Part shown: in pieces, positions 28,480 through 37,732 of the stretch
Position numbering within the stretch: position 1 is the stretch's first letter
Layout of the letters: every line of letters begins with the position of its first letter
Source of the DNA: Neoalteromonas arenosi
GTDB lineage: Bacteria; Pseudomonadota; Gammaproteobacteria; Enterobacterales; Alteromonadaceae
NCBI RefSeq assembly: GCF_030362855.1
Contig: NZ_JAUCBP010000007.1
Location: 1-64,000, forward strand
DNA: 64,000 nt
Reading direction: 5' to 3'
Position numbers and translations under genes: made by a program
The notes under the pieces: model-generated
What the model was told of the DNA's origin: nothing
What the model saw: only the letters and a program-made list of their open reading frames with translations
Database searches by the model: none

Positions 28480-29379
28480 TTATCCCATCATCTTTTCAAT
28501 TGGCATCACTAAGATTGAGCTGCAGCCAAGTGCTTTGAGTTTTTCCATTGTTTCCCAGAATAGAGTCTCAGGACTTACGACGTGTACAGCTACAATGTCG
28601 TCGCTGCTAGCCAGCGGCAGAACCGTCGGATTCTCCGCTCCGGGTAACAGGCTTTTCACTTGTTCTAGATACGCTTTAGGTGCGTGTAACATGATGTATT
28701 TACTTTCTTTCGCCTGTGTCACGCCATCGATACGCGGTAATAAGCGATTGATTAGCTCTTGTTTTTCATCGCTCAGCGGTTTGGCGCTTTGAATCAATAC
28801 GGCGCGAGACACAAATACCTCATCTTTTTCTTGTAGGCCGTTAGCTTCTAGTGTGGCGCCGGTTGATACCAAGTCACAAATTGCATCGGCAACACCAGCG
28901 CGTGGGGCGACTTCTACTGAGCCGGTCAGCATAACGGCTGATGCGTTAACATTGTTGCTCTCGAAAAAGCGCTCCAATAGATATGGGTAAGTTGTCGCAA
29001 CCTTTTTGCCTTGTAAGGACTGTACAGAGTCGTAACTCATTTCATTGGGCACAGCAATAGATAGGCGGCAGCCGCCATAATCCAGTTCACGCAGTGTTTT
29101 AAAGGCGTATGGGCGATTAGATGCTTGGCGTTCCAACATTTTTTCTTCGAGTTCATTTTGGCCGATGAAACCCAAATCAACGACACCATCCATTACTAAA
29201 CCGGGAATATCGTCATCGCGGACCCGCAAAAGATCGACAGGCTGATTGGTAGAATGAGCAATCAATAGGCGGTCGCGAATTTGTAGCTTAATGCCAATTG
29301 CTTTTAACAGGGCAATACTGTCGTCGCTCAGTCGTCCTGATTTTTGAACAGCTATTCGTAGCCTTGATGCATCACTCAT
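28480..29379 (-). CDS. hisG: ATP phosphoribosyltransferase, long form
   Basis: 299-residue long-form HisG, the first and feedback-controlled enzyme of histidine synthesis, with its own C-terminal ACT-like regulatory domain (about 225-299), so no HisZ is needed. [14 protein letters not shown] opens the catalytic part; [21 protein letters not shown] is the PRPP-binding motif. The ATG at 29379 is favoured by GAGG about 8 bp upstream and gives the E. coli length; an ATG two codons earlier is too close to the ribosome site. Confidence 0.97.
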   Translation of the reverse strand: MSDASRLRIAVQKSGRLSDDSIALLKAIGIKLQIRDRLLIAHSTNQPVDLLRVRDDDIPGLVMDGVVDLGFIGQNELEEKMLERQASNRPYAFKTLRELDYGGCRLSIAVPNEMSYDSVQSLQGKKVATTYPYLLERFFESNNVNASAVMLTGSVEVAPRAGVADAICDLVSTGATLEANGLQEKDEVFVSRAVLIQSAKPLSDEKQELINRLLPRIDGVTQAKESKYIMLHAPKAYLEQVKSLLPGAENPTVLPLASSDDIVAVHVVSPETLFWETMEKLKALGCSSILVMPIEKMMG

Positions 29380-29420
29380 TATCATTCCTCGTATTCGATA
29401 AAATTTTTGCTAGCCCAAAT

Positions 29421-29491
29421 AAAAAACCCCCGGAAGGTCCTTCCGAGGGTATTAACTTTTTACGCCGCCGGAAGACCAATAGACCTTCCAG
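29421..29491 (-). terminator. his operon attenuator
   Basis: On the minus strand a strong hairpin CCCTCGGAAGG / CCTTCCGGGGG (29427-29450) is followed by a T-run (29426-29421), about 45 bases before hisG. Upstream lies a second hairpin GGAAGGTC / GGTCTTCC (29489-29470). Its GGTCTTCCGG arm can also pair with CGGAAGGACC of the terminator arm, giving the alternative antiterminator expected for attenuation. Confidence 0.88.
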
Positions 29492-29506
29492 CACAAACCT
29501 GAAAGG

Positions 29507-29548
29507 TTATGCTTTATGATGGTGATGAGCAGCGCGTTTGAAATTCAT
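29507..29548 (-). CDS. hisL: his operon leader peptide with four His codons
   Basis: A 13-codon frame encoding MNFKRAAHHHHKA ends 16 bases before the first attenuator hairpin. Four His codons in a row (CAT CAC CAT CAT) let ribosomes sense charged histidyl-tRNA. GGAAAGAATAGTT precedes the ATG. E. coli HisL has seven His in a row; four is enough in several other gammaproteobacteria by family knowledge. Confidence 0.92.
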   Translation of the reverse strand: MNFKRAAHHHHKA

Positions 29549-29592
29549 TAACTATTCTTTCCTATGTCGGCCGTTGCCGATTACGGGGCGAA

Positions 29593-29621
29593 ACGATAGC
29601 GAACTGGCAATGATTTTGCAA
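29593..29621 (-). promoter_or_regulatory. Candidate sigma70 promoter of the his operon
   Basis: On the minus strand TTGCAA (29621-29616), a 17-bp spacer and TATCGT (29598-29593) precede the leader peptide by about 45 bp. A GC-rich GCCCC stretch after the -10 resembles a stringent discriminator. Confidence 0.65.
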
Positions 29622-29774
29622 TGGGTATGCCGCTAATAAAGCTATAATTAATTGGAATAATCGCTATTAAGTAAAACTTTTGGTTATATGGTGCATCTAA
29701 CACTAGTGCAAGCAGACTTATTTATTTACAAAAGTGGATGGTGATATTGCGTAATATCAATAGGTAATAAAACG

Positions 29775-30137
29775 ATGAGTAATGATTTACTTTTTTCTGT
29801 GCTACCTCGACGAGGCACCGTGCCGGTCAAGTCTGATCGTGGTGAGGTCAAAAAAGTTGACAAAAAGTCGGCACTTCACCCATCGCCACAGGATGAAAAT
29901 CACCCTGTAATTCAAGAAAAGCCGGATCGCCAAGAGCAACAACCCGATCAACAGAGCAAGGATTACAGCGATGAGCATATTGGCTTAATTGTTGATACCA
30001 CTGATGAAAATGTTGAAGCTGACGAGCAAGAAATTGTCCACAACAAGCAAGAATTTCTCGACGAAAATAGCGTTTCGCATACCGAAGACGACGATCCTGA
30101 TAAGGACGACCGAGTTCACCTCGATATTACCGTTTAA
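29775..30137 (+). CDS. Hypothetical acidic, disordered protein
   Basis: 120-residue protein with no family recognised. A short ordered-looking head (NDLLFSVLPRRGTVPV) is followed by a Lys/Gln-rich middle and a strongly acidic tail (TEDDDPDKDDRVHL); no membrane segment or signal. It is divergent from the his operon and precedes the diguanylate cyclase by 92 bp. The frame starts at ATG with GGTAATAAAACG upstream. Confidence 0.55.
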   Translation: MSNDLLFSVLPRRGTVPVKSDRGEVKKVDKKSALHPSPQDENHPVIQEKPDRQEQQPDQQSKDYSDEHIGLIVDTTDENVEADEQEIVHNKQEFLDENSVSHTEDDDPDKDDRVHLDITV

Positions 30138-30229
30138 ATTACTAACTAACCCTATGACATTGTTGGTTTTATGTTAAGCTTTTGGCTAACGAGATAAGCT
30201 AAACTTTTACCGCACGGAAGCACTGGCTC

Positions 30230-31399
30230 ATGGACATCTTTACGCTCACAGTTTGTACTGCGCTGTTAAGCGCAGGTATGGCGGTGACTTTTACCACGCA
30301 ACTCATCACTTCTCGACGTGAAACTTACCTATATGACTGGATATTCGCTGCGGGTTGCTTTCTAAGCTCGAACATTATTGGTTTGTGGCTACTTAAAGAT
30401 AGCAGCGATAGCATAAACCCAATGTTTGCTAATGCATTTTACGTAACTGCACACGCTGCTATTTTTAGTGGTACTTCGCGATTGTTATTCGGGCAGTCTA
30501 TGTACAAAGTCGTTGCTCTAGCTTTCGTAGCGACATTGATTTTGCATCAGCTACCTATTGTGGCGACCTCAGTAGAGAGTCGAATTATCGTCCATTATTT
30601 GATTATCATTGCATTTAATGCGGCAACGCTTATGGCATTAATCGCGAAGCGGAAATCTAAACGCGAGGGCAAGGCATATTGGTTATTAATTTTTGCTTTA
30701 GCACTATTCATCGTGCAGTTATTGATTCGTGGCACAATGATGGTGAGTAAAGATTTTGAGCTGATGTTAGTCGGGAGCCACTTTACTCAAACCTCGGGTA
30801 CATTGTTATTGATGTTATACGTGTTTGCTCTTACGGTGGGGGGCTCCGCCATAGTGATGTGGCGCAAAGAGCTCTCGCTTAGAGAGCTGGCTCTCACTGA
30901 TGAGCTCACCGGTTGGCTAAACCGCAAATCACTTGAACAGGTAGCGAACAACGAGCTGCGCAAGAGCGAACGCAAAGGCACGCATTTAGCTATTTTGGTC
31001 ATTGATATCGATCACTTTAAACAGGTCAACGATTGCTATGGCCATGCAGTTGGCGACAAAGCCATTCAGTTTGTCAGCGGGATTATCAAGCAACAGAGCC
31101 GAGATTATGATCATCACTTTCGTTTGGGGGGAGAAGAGTTTGTAGTGTTAGCTGCGGAGACTTCGCCTAGTGAAGCTAAAACAGTCGCTGAGAGGATCCG
31201 TATAGCCGTAGAGTCCACGACAATGCGGCACAACAGTGAGTCTATTCCCCTAACTGTTAGCGTCGGTGTAGCATTGTCACAACACGGTGAGCTGGATTGG
31301 CAAGGGTTACTCAATAGGGCCGATATGGCACTGTATGCATCAAAATATGATGGCCGTAACCGTGTATCTGTAGATAAGATGGAACACGTTGCTATTTAA
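30230..31399 (+). CDS. Membrane-bound diguanylate cyclase (GGDEF)
   Basis: 389-residue enzyme making c-di-GMP from two GTP. About six TM helices fill residues 5-210 as an N-terminal sensor of unknown ligand, with a short linker at 211-222. The GGDEF domain (223-385) has LTDELTGWLNRK, the metal site VIDIDHFKQVND (Asp259) and the active loop GGEEF at 300-304. An RxxD inhibitory site (RDYD, 291-294) sits exactly five residues before GGEEF, so product feedback inhibition is expected. No EAL domain. Confidence 0.94.
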   Translation: MDIFTLTVCTALLSAGMAVTFTTQLITSRRETYLYDWIFAAGCFLSSNIIGLWLLKDSSDSINPMFANAFYVTAHAAIFSGTSRLLFGQSMYKVVALAFVATLILHQLPIVATSVESRIIVHYLIIIAFNAATLMALIAKRKSKREGKAYWLLIFALALFIVQLLIRGTMMVSKDFELMLVGSHFTQTSGTLLLMLYVFALTVGGSAIVMWRKELSLRELALTDELTGWLNRKSLEQVANNELRKSERKGTHLAILVIDIDHFKQVNDCYGHAVGDKAIQFVSGIIKQQSRDYDHHFRLGGEEFVVLAAETSPSEAKTVAERIRIAVESTTMRHNSESIPLTVSVGVALSQHGELDWQGLLNRADMALYASKYDGRNRVSVDKMEHVAI

Positions 31400-31417
31400 A
31401 TTAACAGAGAGTGAGCG

Positions 31418-31837
31418 ATGAGCGGCGAACGGGATTTATCCATCTTACTAGCAAGCATGGCACCAGCGTTGGACCCTGATAAATACGTCTTTTGCACCAT
31501 TGCGGTAAATCGAATTCCTACTCACATTCAAATAAAAGGCAGCTTTGCAGAATCAGAGGGGATGACGCTGATCGTTACGAAGTCTGAGGCAGAAAAACAC
31601 GGTTTGGATTATTCGGGAGTGTTTCGCTGTATCACATTAACTGTCCATTCAAGTTTAGATGCGGTAGGTCTCACCGCAGCAGTAGCGACGACACTCGCGG
31701 CTCAAAATATCTCGGCTAATGTCGTCGCAGCTTTTTACCACGACCATATTTTTGTTGGTCAATCTGACGCAGCGCAGGCTGTTGAGGCGCTAACAGCTTT
31801 AGCGCGCAAACAGGCGAGTATCCTGCGTAGTCAGTAA
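31418..31837 (+). CDS. ACT domain-containing protein (COG3602-like)
   Basis: 139-residue small protein of the ACT-domain type found alone in many proteobacteria. The C-terminal ACT half has TLTVHSSLDAVGLTAAVATTLAAQNISANVVAAFYHDHIFV, with the ligand-site glycine and helix. The N-terminal half begins LSILLASMAPALDPDKYVFC. Likely an amino-acid-binding regulator; ligand unknown. It begins 18 bp after the cyclase and its end overlaps the convergent GST gene by 7 bp. Confidence 0.8.
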   Translation: MSGERDLSILLASMAPALDPDKYVFCTIAVNRIPTHIQIKGSFAESEGMTLIVTKSEAEKHGLDYSGVFRCITLTVHSSLDAVGLTAAVATTLAAQNISANVVAAFYHDHIFVGQSDAAQAVEALTALARKQASILRSQ

Positions 31838-32433
31838 TCCATCGTCACAAAGTTAGGAGAACTTTGTACGCGCTCTATCCACGCCTCCACGTTGGGAAAG
31901 TCTGCCAATGAAATTCCGCCTTCATCTGCCTTATGCGTATAGGCAAATAAGCTAATATCAGCGGTCGTTAGGTTTTCACCTGCAAAAAAAGGCATTTGTT
32001 GCAAGGCCTTCTCCATAACTTCAAGGGCTTTATAGCTCCCCACAACTTTATTCTCGTATTCTGCTTGGCGGTTATCGGGCAATCCTTGGTAAAGCTTAAT
32101 AAACCGCGCGACAGCAATATTCGGTTCATGGCTGTATTGCTCATAAAACTGCCATTGCTGAATGGCCGCTTGAGTAAATTTATCGACCGGATACAGGGGG
32201 CTATCATAAGCAAGAAAGTTACAAATTGCGTTGGACTCACTTAAGACTCGTCCATCAGCAAACTTTACGATGGGGATTTTAGCTGCAGGGGACAGCTGTT
32301 TGAAAGCTGCTGACTGGCTTTCACCGTGCATTATATCGACGTCAATCCAGTCGTAATTGAGATCTAGTAGCGCGCAGGTAAGCTGTATTTTATAGCAATT
32401 ACCCGAGCGCTTATCGCCGTATACCGTAAACAT
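31831..32433 (-). CDS. Glutathione S-transferase family protein
   Basis: 200-residue cytosolic GST. The thioredoxin-like N-domain (1-80) starts FTVYGDKRSGNCYKIQL and has the glutathione-binding LSESNAICNFLA (near 64-75). The C-terminal helical domain contains GENLTTADISLFAYTH (near 150), the family N-capping box. Substrate unknown. A TraB/GumN gene lies 2 bp upstream. Confidence 0.92.
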   Translation of the reverse strand: MFTVYGDKRSGNCYKIQLTCALLDLNYDWIDVDIMHGESQSAAFKQLSPAAKIPIVKFADGRVLSESNAICNFLAYDSPLYPVDKFTQAAIQQWQFYEQYSHEPNIAVARFIKLYQGLPDNRQAEYENKVVGSYKALEVMEKALQQMPFFAGENLTTADISLFAYTHKADEGGISLADFPNVEAWIERVQSSPNFVTMDY

Positions 32434-32435
32434 GT

Positions 32436-33290
32436 TTAGAGTTTCTCAACGGTGTAACCAGCTTGCTCAAGCATCGTCAACACACTATCTGGACCAGCAA
32501 GATGAAGCGTGCCGACCAACACAAATTCGATTTCCGGTGTATTAAACATGGCTTTTATTTGGGGAATCCAATTATGGTTGCGTTCAACCAATAAGTCTTT
32601 GTAAACAGCTGGGAAATCTCGCTTCATTTCAACTATCTGTGAGTCAGACAAGCCATTCATATCACCAGCTAACCATTGTGTTCTAAATTCTTCTAACCAC
32701 GCACCTAAAGTACTTATGTCATCCAGCGTATAGAGTAAAAGCTCATCTTCTTGTCCTTTTCCTAAATTAGCAAGAAATTCTAATTGTTGGTCTAAGCTTT
32801 CCAGCCACCCGATAGGTTTTCCATCACTTGTTGCCAGCTTTGCGAAGTGTTCATCAATACCCTCTGCAGTCAAACCCGCGAGTTTAAGCTCGGTTAGCGC
32901 GATAGAGATGCTGAGGAATGACGGTTTATAAGGCAGCATGCTTTGCGGCGGGATACCGCGGGATAGTAGGTGCTGTTCAACCGCCTTCGATACTTGCGGT
33001 GATAATTCGTCTCTAAACGTTCGACCGTCTTGGTAGGTCACCTTTGCAATCATTTTTTGTAAGAATTCGGGGTTGTCAAGTGACATGACATCGGTTTCAA
33101 GAATCACTTTATGGGACGCTTGATAGGCCCTGCTGTATTCCTTAGGTAGCGGGTAATCAGTTTCGCTAAGCATATGGATCGTGCCGCCGACGTAAACGGT
33201 GTCCTTGCCGTTACTCACTTTCCAGACCGATGCTGCATGGCTTAGTTGGCTAAGACAAAAAAATACAGCGAAAAGAACAATGCGTTTCAT
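32436..33290 (-). CDS. TraB/GumN family secreted protein
   Basis: 284-residue protein with a cleavable signal (KRIVLFAVFFCLSQLSHA) and the TraB/GumN (Tiki-like) pattern: the GxxH motif VYVGGTIHML near 28 and the C-terminal VLVGTLHLAGPDSVLTMLEQAGY. The family is related to metalloproteases of the EreA/Tiki clan; bacterial roles are largely unknown. The ATG at 33290 starts directly at the signal peptide; an upstream in-frame start would add 12 charged residues and is rejected. Confidence 0.88.
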   Translation of the reverse strand: MKRIVLFAVFFCLSQLSHAASVWKVSNGKDTVYVGGTIHMLSETDYPLPKEYSRAYQASHKVILETDVMSLDNPEFLQKMIAKVTYQDGRTFRDELSPQVSKAVEQHLLSRGIPPQSMLPYKPSFLSISIALTELKLAGLTAEGIDEHFAKLATSDGKPIGWLESLDQQLEFLANLGKGQEDELLLYTLDDISTLGAWLEEFRTQWLAGDMNGLSDSQIVEMKRDFPAVYKDLLVERNHNWIPQIKAMFNTPEIEFVLVGTLHLAGPDSVLTMLEQAGYTVEKL

Positions 33291-33367
33291 ATGTGATTCC
33301 CTACAGTGAAATTCCCAATTCACCATAGGCTAATCGGATGGCCTAAAATCACAAGTGTTTTATGTGC

Positions 33368-33613
33368 TTACCACTCTAATTCAATTTCGAGCGCCTCTGC
33401 GCCGGAATCTAACCCACACATTTCATCGTAAGGTGTTGATTGCTTTAAGGTAACACGTTCAAACTGCAAACCCGATAAGTGCTCGCGAATTTCATTAAGG
33501 CAATGGAAAGCCTTTGGTTTGCTACTATTGTCACGAACGAAATCGCGATCGCGACCATCGTCAAGCGCTGCTAAGTATGTACCGCCTTCAATCGATTCAA
33601 TAAATAGATTCAT
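33368..33613 (-). CDS. Conserved-looking small hypothetical protein
   Basis: 81-residue acidic protein, MNLFIESIEGGTYLAALDDG at the start and ALEIELEW at the end. The pattern resembles short DUF6482-type proteins of marine gammaproteobacteria, recalled only loosely. No signal or membrane segment. It is divergent from the pirin gene across a 100-bp region. Confidence 0.6.
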   Translation of the reverse strand: MNLFIESIEGGTYLAALDDGRDRDFVRDNSSKPKAFHCLNEIREHLSGLQFERVTLKQSTPYDEMCGLDSGAEALEIELEW

Positions 33614-33713
33614 AGCTGATTCTCCGTTGGACGAAATTTAAACGCAGACAGGACTGGAAAGATCACTCCAGATGCGTCAGGCTTTTCATTAACTAACTAA
33701 AACAGGCCTTATC

Positions 33714-34628
33714 ATGAGTTTAGAAACTACCGTTCAAGCGGATGCGCCCTGCCAATCTGCACAGTGTTCTTCTATTCGTTTCATAATCACGCCAAAAGAT
33801 AAAGATCTAGGTGGGTTCTCGGTGCGTCGAGTATTACCTTCCATGCAGCAACGCATGGTTGGGCCTTGGTTGTTCTTCGATCATATGGGGCCCGCTGAAT
33901 TTAAAGCTGGAGACGGGATTAACGTGCGTCCTCATCCCCACATTCACTTGGCTACGGTGACCTACTTATTCGAAGGTGAAATCCTGCATCGCGATTCATT
34001 AGGTTCTTATCAGCCGATTCGTCCCGGCGACGTCAATTTGATGGTGGCGGGAAAAGGTATTGTGCATTCAGAACGCGAGCGCCCAGAGGTTACCGCTATT
34101 GATCATCAGTTACACGGCTTGCAATTATGGCTAGCATTGCCGGAGGAACAACAGAATCGCGATCCCGCATTTTATCACTACCCTGACCATGAAATTCCAC
34201 AGACAACGGTCGACGACGTTCCTGTTAGGGTGATTATGGGTGATGCTTATGATCTGTCCTCACCGGTTATGACGTTTGCAGATACGCTTTATGTAGAAGC
34301 CGCGCTGCAACCCGGTCAAGTATTGACCTTACCAGATGCGCAGGAGCGAGCTGTTTATATGGCTTCGGGTAGCGCCATGATTGATGCAACAGAGATTCAA
34401 GAACATCAAATGGCAATCATCAATCCAGATGCGAGCACCGCTATCACGGCAAAAACAGCCTGTAGATTAGCCATTATTGGCGGCGAACAAATGTCACCTC
34501 GACGTATGTTTTGGAATTTCGCATCGACCGATACAGAAAGTATTGAGCAAGCCAAACGCGATTGGGAAGAGGATAAGTTTCCGGTCATTCCCGATGACAA
34601 CGATGAAAGGATCCCATTGCCGCGATGA
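33714..34628 (+). CDS. Pirin family protein
   Basis: 304-residue bicupin. The N-terminal cupin has the pirin signature LGGFSVRRVLPSMQQRMVGPWLFFDHMGP (near 33-60) and the metal ligands HPHIHLATVTYLFEGE (His near 73 and 75) with GKGIVHSERE (His/Glu near 125). Pirins bind iron and some act as quercetinases; the true substrate here is unknown. Its stop codon sits inside a perfect hairpin (34614-34640). Confidence 0.93.
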   Translation: MSLETTVQADAPCQSAQCSSIRFIITPKDKDLGGFSVRRVLPSMQQRMVGPWLFFDHMGPAEFKAGDGINVRPHPHIHLATVTYLFEGEILHRDSLGSYQPIRPGDVNLMVAGKGIVHSERERPEVTAIDHQLHGLQLWLALPEEQQNRDPAFYHYPDHEIPQTTVDDVPVRVIMGDAYDLSSPVMTFADTLYVEAALQPGQVLTLPDAQERAVYMASGSAMIDATEIQEHQMAIINPDASTAITAKTACRLAIIGGEQMSPRRMFWNFASTDTESIEQAKRDWEEDKFPVIPDDNDERIPLPR

Positions 34629-34640
34629 TTGCGGCAATGG
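34614..34640. terminator. Hairpin at the pirin stop codon
   Basis: Perfect 10-bp stem CCATTGCCGC / GCGGCAATGG with a 7-base loop that contains the TGA stop. It has no T-run, so it is a weak terminator or an RNA 3'-end stabiliser between two converging genes. Confidence 0.55.
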
Positions 34641-34649
34641 CATTAGGCC

Positions 34650-35870
34650 CTAGTTTAAAACATCAAAGGTTAAACCGGCCTTGCTAGTCAATCGCTCAAT
34701 TAGTGTATTACCGTAGGCCACCGCTGGCGTTAAAAAACCTCCAGGCACAGCTTGCATGGCGTCATCAAGGGCCAATGAAATAGCTGCTTCACTAAGCATT
34801 TTGGCCGTAGACCCATAACCAGGATCGCGGTCGCCGGTTACCTTGACAGTGATTTTTTGATTGTCTTTGGTAGTACCGAATATGCGGTAATCGAAGAAAC
34901 CATTGCGCTGTTCTTCCTCACTCGGACCTTCGCCTGGTTTGGGTAACACGGTGTTCTCCAACAGCCAACGAGTCGGGGGGATTGCGGCGCCAATCATGAG
35001 TCCGGAGAGCATTACGGTAACAGTCCAGCCCATCATTCCGCCTTTCATCGAGCGCCCGGTCATCATCGCTTCGTCGTAGAGGAAGCGCTCTCCGTATTCG
35101 GCGTCAAACAATGCATTAGAGCGATGTACAATCCGTGTATTGATGCTAGCCATTACGAACGGTGCAATCCAGCTGCCAGTTTCTTCCTCGTACTTAGCAT
35201 GGGCTAAGTTTGTTTGATAGGCCGAAAAGTTATGCCCCTCAGGACACAATGCATAAGGGTTTGCCAGTAATTTGCGCAATGCTGGGTCTTTTGCAGCCTG
35301 CTTGACGACATTAATAAGTGATGCAACTGTGCCGCCAGAGGCGCCGCCCTTCATTGCCTTCACGCGTGTTTTTACCACGTTACAAGTTTGGCCAAAGCGC
35401 TCTTTGGCGTGTTGCTGTAAAAAGTATACGCCCAGATCTGATGGGATTGAGTCAAACCCACAGCAGTTGATGATGCGAGCGCCGGACTGTTGAGCGACCT
35501 CTTGATACTTTTCTATCATTGCGTGTATCCACTGAGGCTCGCCGGTTAAGTCAACATAATCGGTGCCGCTGTTAGCACAAGCCTTTACCATCGGCTCACC
35601 GTAGAGTGCATAAGGTCCCACAGTGCTAATAACGACTTTCGTTCTCGCAACTAGTGCATCGATAGAGACCTGGTCGTCGGCATCGGCCAGGATTTGTGGG
35701 ATGGACTCAATCGCCACATCTTTCGCTAACGCGTCTAGCTTACTTTGCGAGCGAGCAGCAACTGCCCAACGGATAGCGCCACTTGGATAGGTGTCGCGTA
35801 AATATTGACAGACAATCTTGCCGACAAAGCTGGTTGCGCCAAAAACGACAATATCAAACTGTTCGCTCAT
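34650..35870 (-). CDS. Saccharopine dehydrogenase-like / trans-acting enoyl reductase family protein
   Basis: 406-residue NAD(P)-dependent protein of the saccharopine dehydrogenase-like (SCCPDH) family. The Rossmann motif FDIVVFGATSFVGKIVCQYL opens the protein; SGTDYVDLTGEPQW near 85-100 and GARIINCCGFDSIPSDLG near 120 are the family hallmarks. Members include trans-acting enoyl reductases for complex lipids; this one's substrate is unknown. A TM-like segment (TVTVMLSGLMIGAAI) lies near 280. GGAGAAAATTTT precedes the chosen ATG at 35870. Confidence 0.88.
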   Translation of the reverse strand: MSEQFDIVVFGATSFVGKIVCQYLRDTYPSGAIRWAVAARSQSKLDALAKDVAIESIPQILADADDQVSIDALVARTKVVISTVGPYALYGEPMVKACANSGTDYVDLTGEPQWIHAMIEKYQEVAQQSGARIINCCGFDSIPSDLGVYFLQQHAKERFGQTCNVVKTRVKAMKGGASGGTVASLINVVKQAAKDPALRKLLANPYALCPEGHNFSAYQTNLAHAKYEEETGSWIAPFVMASINTRIVHRSNALFDAEYGERFLYDEAMMTGRSMKGGMMGWTVTVMLSGLMIGAAIPPTRWLLENTVLPKPGEGPSEEEQRNGFFDYRIFGTTKDNQKITVKVTGDRDPGYGSTAKMLSEAAISLALDDAMQAVPGGFLTPAVAYGNTLIERLTSKAGLTFDVLN

Positions 35871-35927
35871 AAAATTTTCTCCAATTTTTACTCTACAAGG
35901 TCTGGGGCCCACAACAGGACGTAACAA

Positions 35928-35950
35928 AACCGAGCGTATTACACTCGGTT
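35928..35950. promoter_or_regulatory. Operator-like inverted repeat in a divergent promoter region
   Basis: AACCGAG / CTCGGTT 7-bp arms with a 9-base AT-rich centre, between the enoyl-reductase-like gene (minus) and the DUF2855 gene (plus). Size and symmetry suit a dimeric repressor; no regulator gene is adjacent. Confidence 0.4.
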
Positions 35951-36075
35951 GATAATAGGCTGATCTGTTGTGTAATTCGAATAAATTCAGTTAGCGAGCA
36001 ACTATTCATAAAAATGAGTCAAAAGGCCATATTTATAGCCTAGGATTATAGAAACTCACTTTTATAGAGACCGCT

Positions 36076-37158
36076 ATGCAGCCAATTCATTGTACGACGA
36101 TCGAAATTCAAAAAGATGCACTGGTAAATGTTCGCCAAGTAGAAACAACCATTCATCTGGATGAAAATCCTAATGCTGTGTTACTCGAAGTTGAGCAGTT
36201 TGGGCTATCGGCGAACAATATTACCTATGCGCTGTTAGGTGAGCGGTTTGGTTATTGGGGCTTTTTTCCAGGCTCAAAAGGCTATGGCATTATCCCAGTA
36301 TGGGGATTTGCTAAGGTAGTAGAATCAAATACATCAGCGTTGACTGTTGGTGAGCGCGTATACGGATATCTTCCCATGGGGTCACACTTATTGGTCCATG
36401 CCGATAAAATAACCGCCGCAGGTTTTAGCGATAATCATCCGCAGCGGCGTTCGATTTCACCGGTTTATGATCATTACATGCGATGTAATGCCGATCCGAG
36501 TTTTTCTGAGGCAGCGATGGCTTGGATATTAACCTTCCGCCCATTATTCACAACATCGTTTGTTCTTGCCTACGCATTAGTGGATAAATTAAGTACTGAT
36601 AAAGACAAGGTTTGGTTGACTAGTGCGTCGAGTAAAACGGCATATGGGACTGCGCAAATTCTTAAAGCACTTAAACCTGAACTAACGGTGATCGGCGTTA
36701 CATCACCACCACAGCGTGAGTTCGTCACTCAGTCAGATTGCTATGATGAAGTTAAAACCTATGATGAAGCCTCTCAAGGTGGTATAGAAAACGCAGATTG
36801 GATACTCGACTTTGCGGGCGATCAAAAACGCCTAATCCAATGGCGAGCGGGGCATGAAGATGCAAGTGCGAAAACCATATTGATTGGTGCGACTGATATT
36901 CAGGCGCAGGGGCTAAGAGAAAAAACGTCAGTTGGCCATGTGTTTTTCGCACCTGATGAAGTACGAAAATACAACAAAGAGTGGGGACCGGAAACATTCC
37001 AAAAACGCTATGCTGAGCACTGGCAAGATTTCGTAAAACACTTTTCAACGTTGCTCCATACACAACAGCACCACGGTGCGCAGGCGATCGTACAATTGTA
37101 TCAGCAGTTCCTAGAGGGCAATATCAAGCCAACGGATATGCATGTGTTAGATTTCTAA
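36076..37158 (+). CDS. DUF2855 family protein
   Basis: 360-residue protein matching the DUF2855 pattern: LEVEQFGLSANNITYALLGERFGYW near 38-62, GYGIIPVWGFAKVVES, and a central Rossmann-like region (KVWLTSASSKTAYGTAQIL). It resembles the medium-chain quinone oxidoreductase fold but lacks a clear GxGxxG. Function unknown. The stop overlaps the converging DUF2244 gene by 4 bp. Confidence 0.85.
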   Translation: MQPIHCTTIEIQKDALVNVRQVETTIHLDENPNAVLLEVEQFGLSANNITYALLGERFGYWGFFPGSKGYGIIPVWGFAKVVESNTSALTVGERVYGYLPMGSHLLVHADKITAAGFSDNHPQRRSISPVYDHYMRCNADPSFSEAAMAWILTFRPLFTTSFVLAYALVDKLSTDKDKVWLTSASSKTAYGTAQILKALKPELTVIGVTSPPQREFVTQSDCYDEVKTYDEASQGGIENADWILDFAGDQKRLIQWRAGHEDASAKTILIGATDIQAQGLREKTSVGHVFFAPDEVRKYNKEWGPETFQKRYAEHWQDFVKHFSTLLHTQQHHGAQAIVQLYQQFLEGNIKPTDMHVLDF

Positions 37159-37667
37159 TCCTGCTTCCACCAATGGGTTCGGCAGTTAGGTAATCCACAG
37201 TTGCGCAACTGCTTCGCAAGTTGCTTGCGGTCTGACAAGTTTAAGAAGCCACCAACACGCAGACTTTGGGTGTTGGTAACAATGCGGATGTCAGGCAGAT
37301 GCCAATCATTTTCAGTTTCGATGATTTCCACGTGCACGTCAGACCGGTTAAATGTGTATGATTCACGGTAGTTGTGGAGTGGAAGTTTACCGCGCATCAC
37401 TTCGACAGCATCTGGACTGATTTTAATGACTTCTGAACGATAAGTTGAATGACACACCCGATACATTATATAAGCCAGAAGTCCGACTTCGAATCCGGCA
37501 AAAGGTAATATCACCCAGGCACCGACAAACGCCCATGCAATCGCAATGACCATAACGAAGAATATCATTGCCGCCATAAGTAGTTTTGTACTGGCCCAAC
37601 TGGCTGAGCGATTAGGTAGTAACGTAATCACTGTATTGGGGCTTGCTTGTTGCTCAACTTCGACCAT
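37155..37667 (-). CDS. DUF2244 membrane protein
   Basis: 170-residue integral membrane protein of the DUF2244 family, with two close TM helices (about residues 28-72) and a C-terminal cytosolic domain (VMRGKLPLHNYRESYTFNRSDV; RVGGFLNLSDRKQLAKQLR). The family is often near cytochrome oxidase genes; here no such gene is close. ATG at 37667 is preferred to an upstream TTG. Confidence 0.82.
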   Translation of the reverse strand: MVEVEQQASPNTVITLLPNRSASWASTKLLMAAMIFFVMVIAIAWAFVGAWVILPFAGFEVGLLAYIMYRVCHSTYRSEVIKISPDAVEVMRGKLPLHNYRESYTFNRSDVHVEIIETENDWHLPDIRIVTNTQSLRVGGFLNLSDRKQLAKQLRNCGLPNCRTHWWKQD

Positions 37668-37732
37668 GAGGTTTATACCCTTGAATTTGAACAAATGATC
37701 AGCACTTTACGTATTGGCATGCAAGTTTTTCT

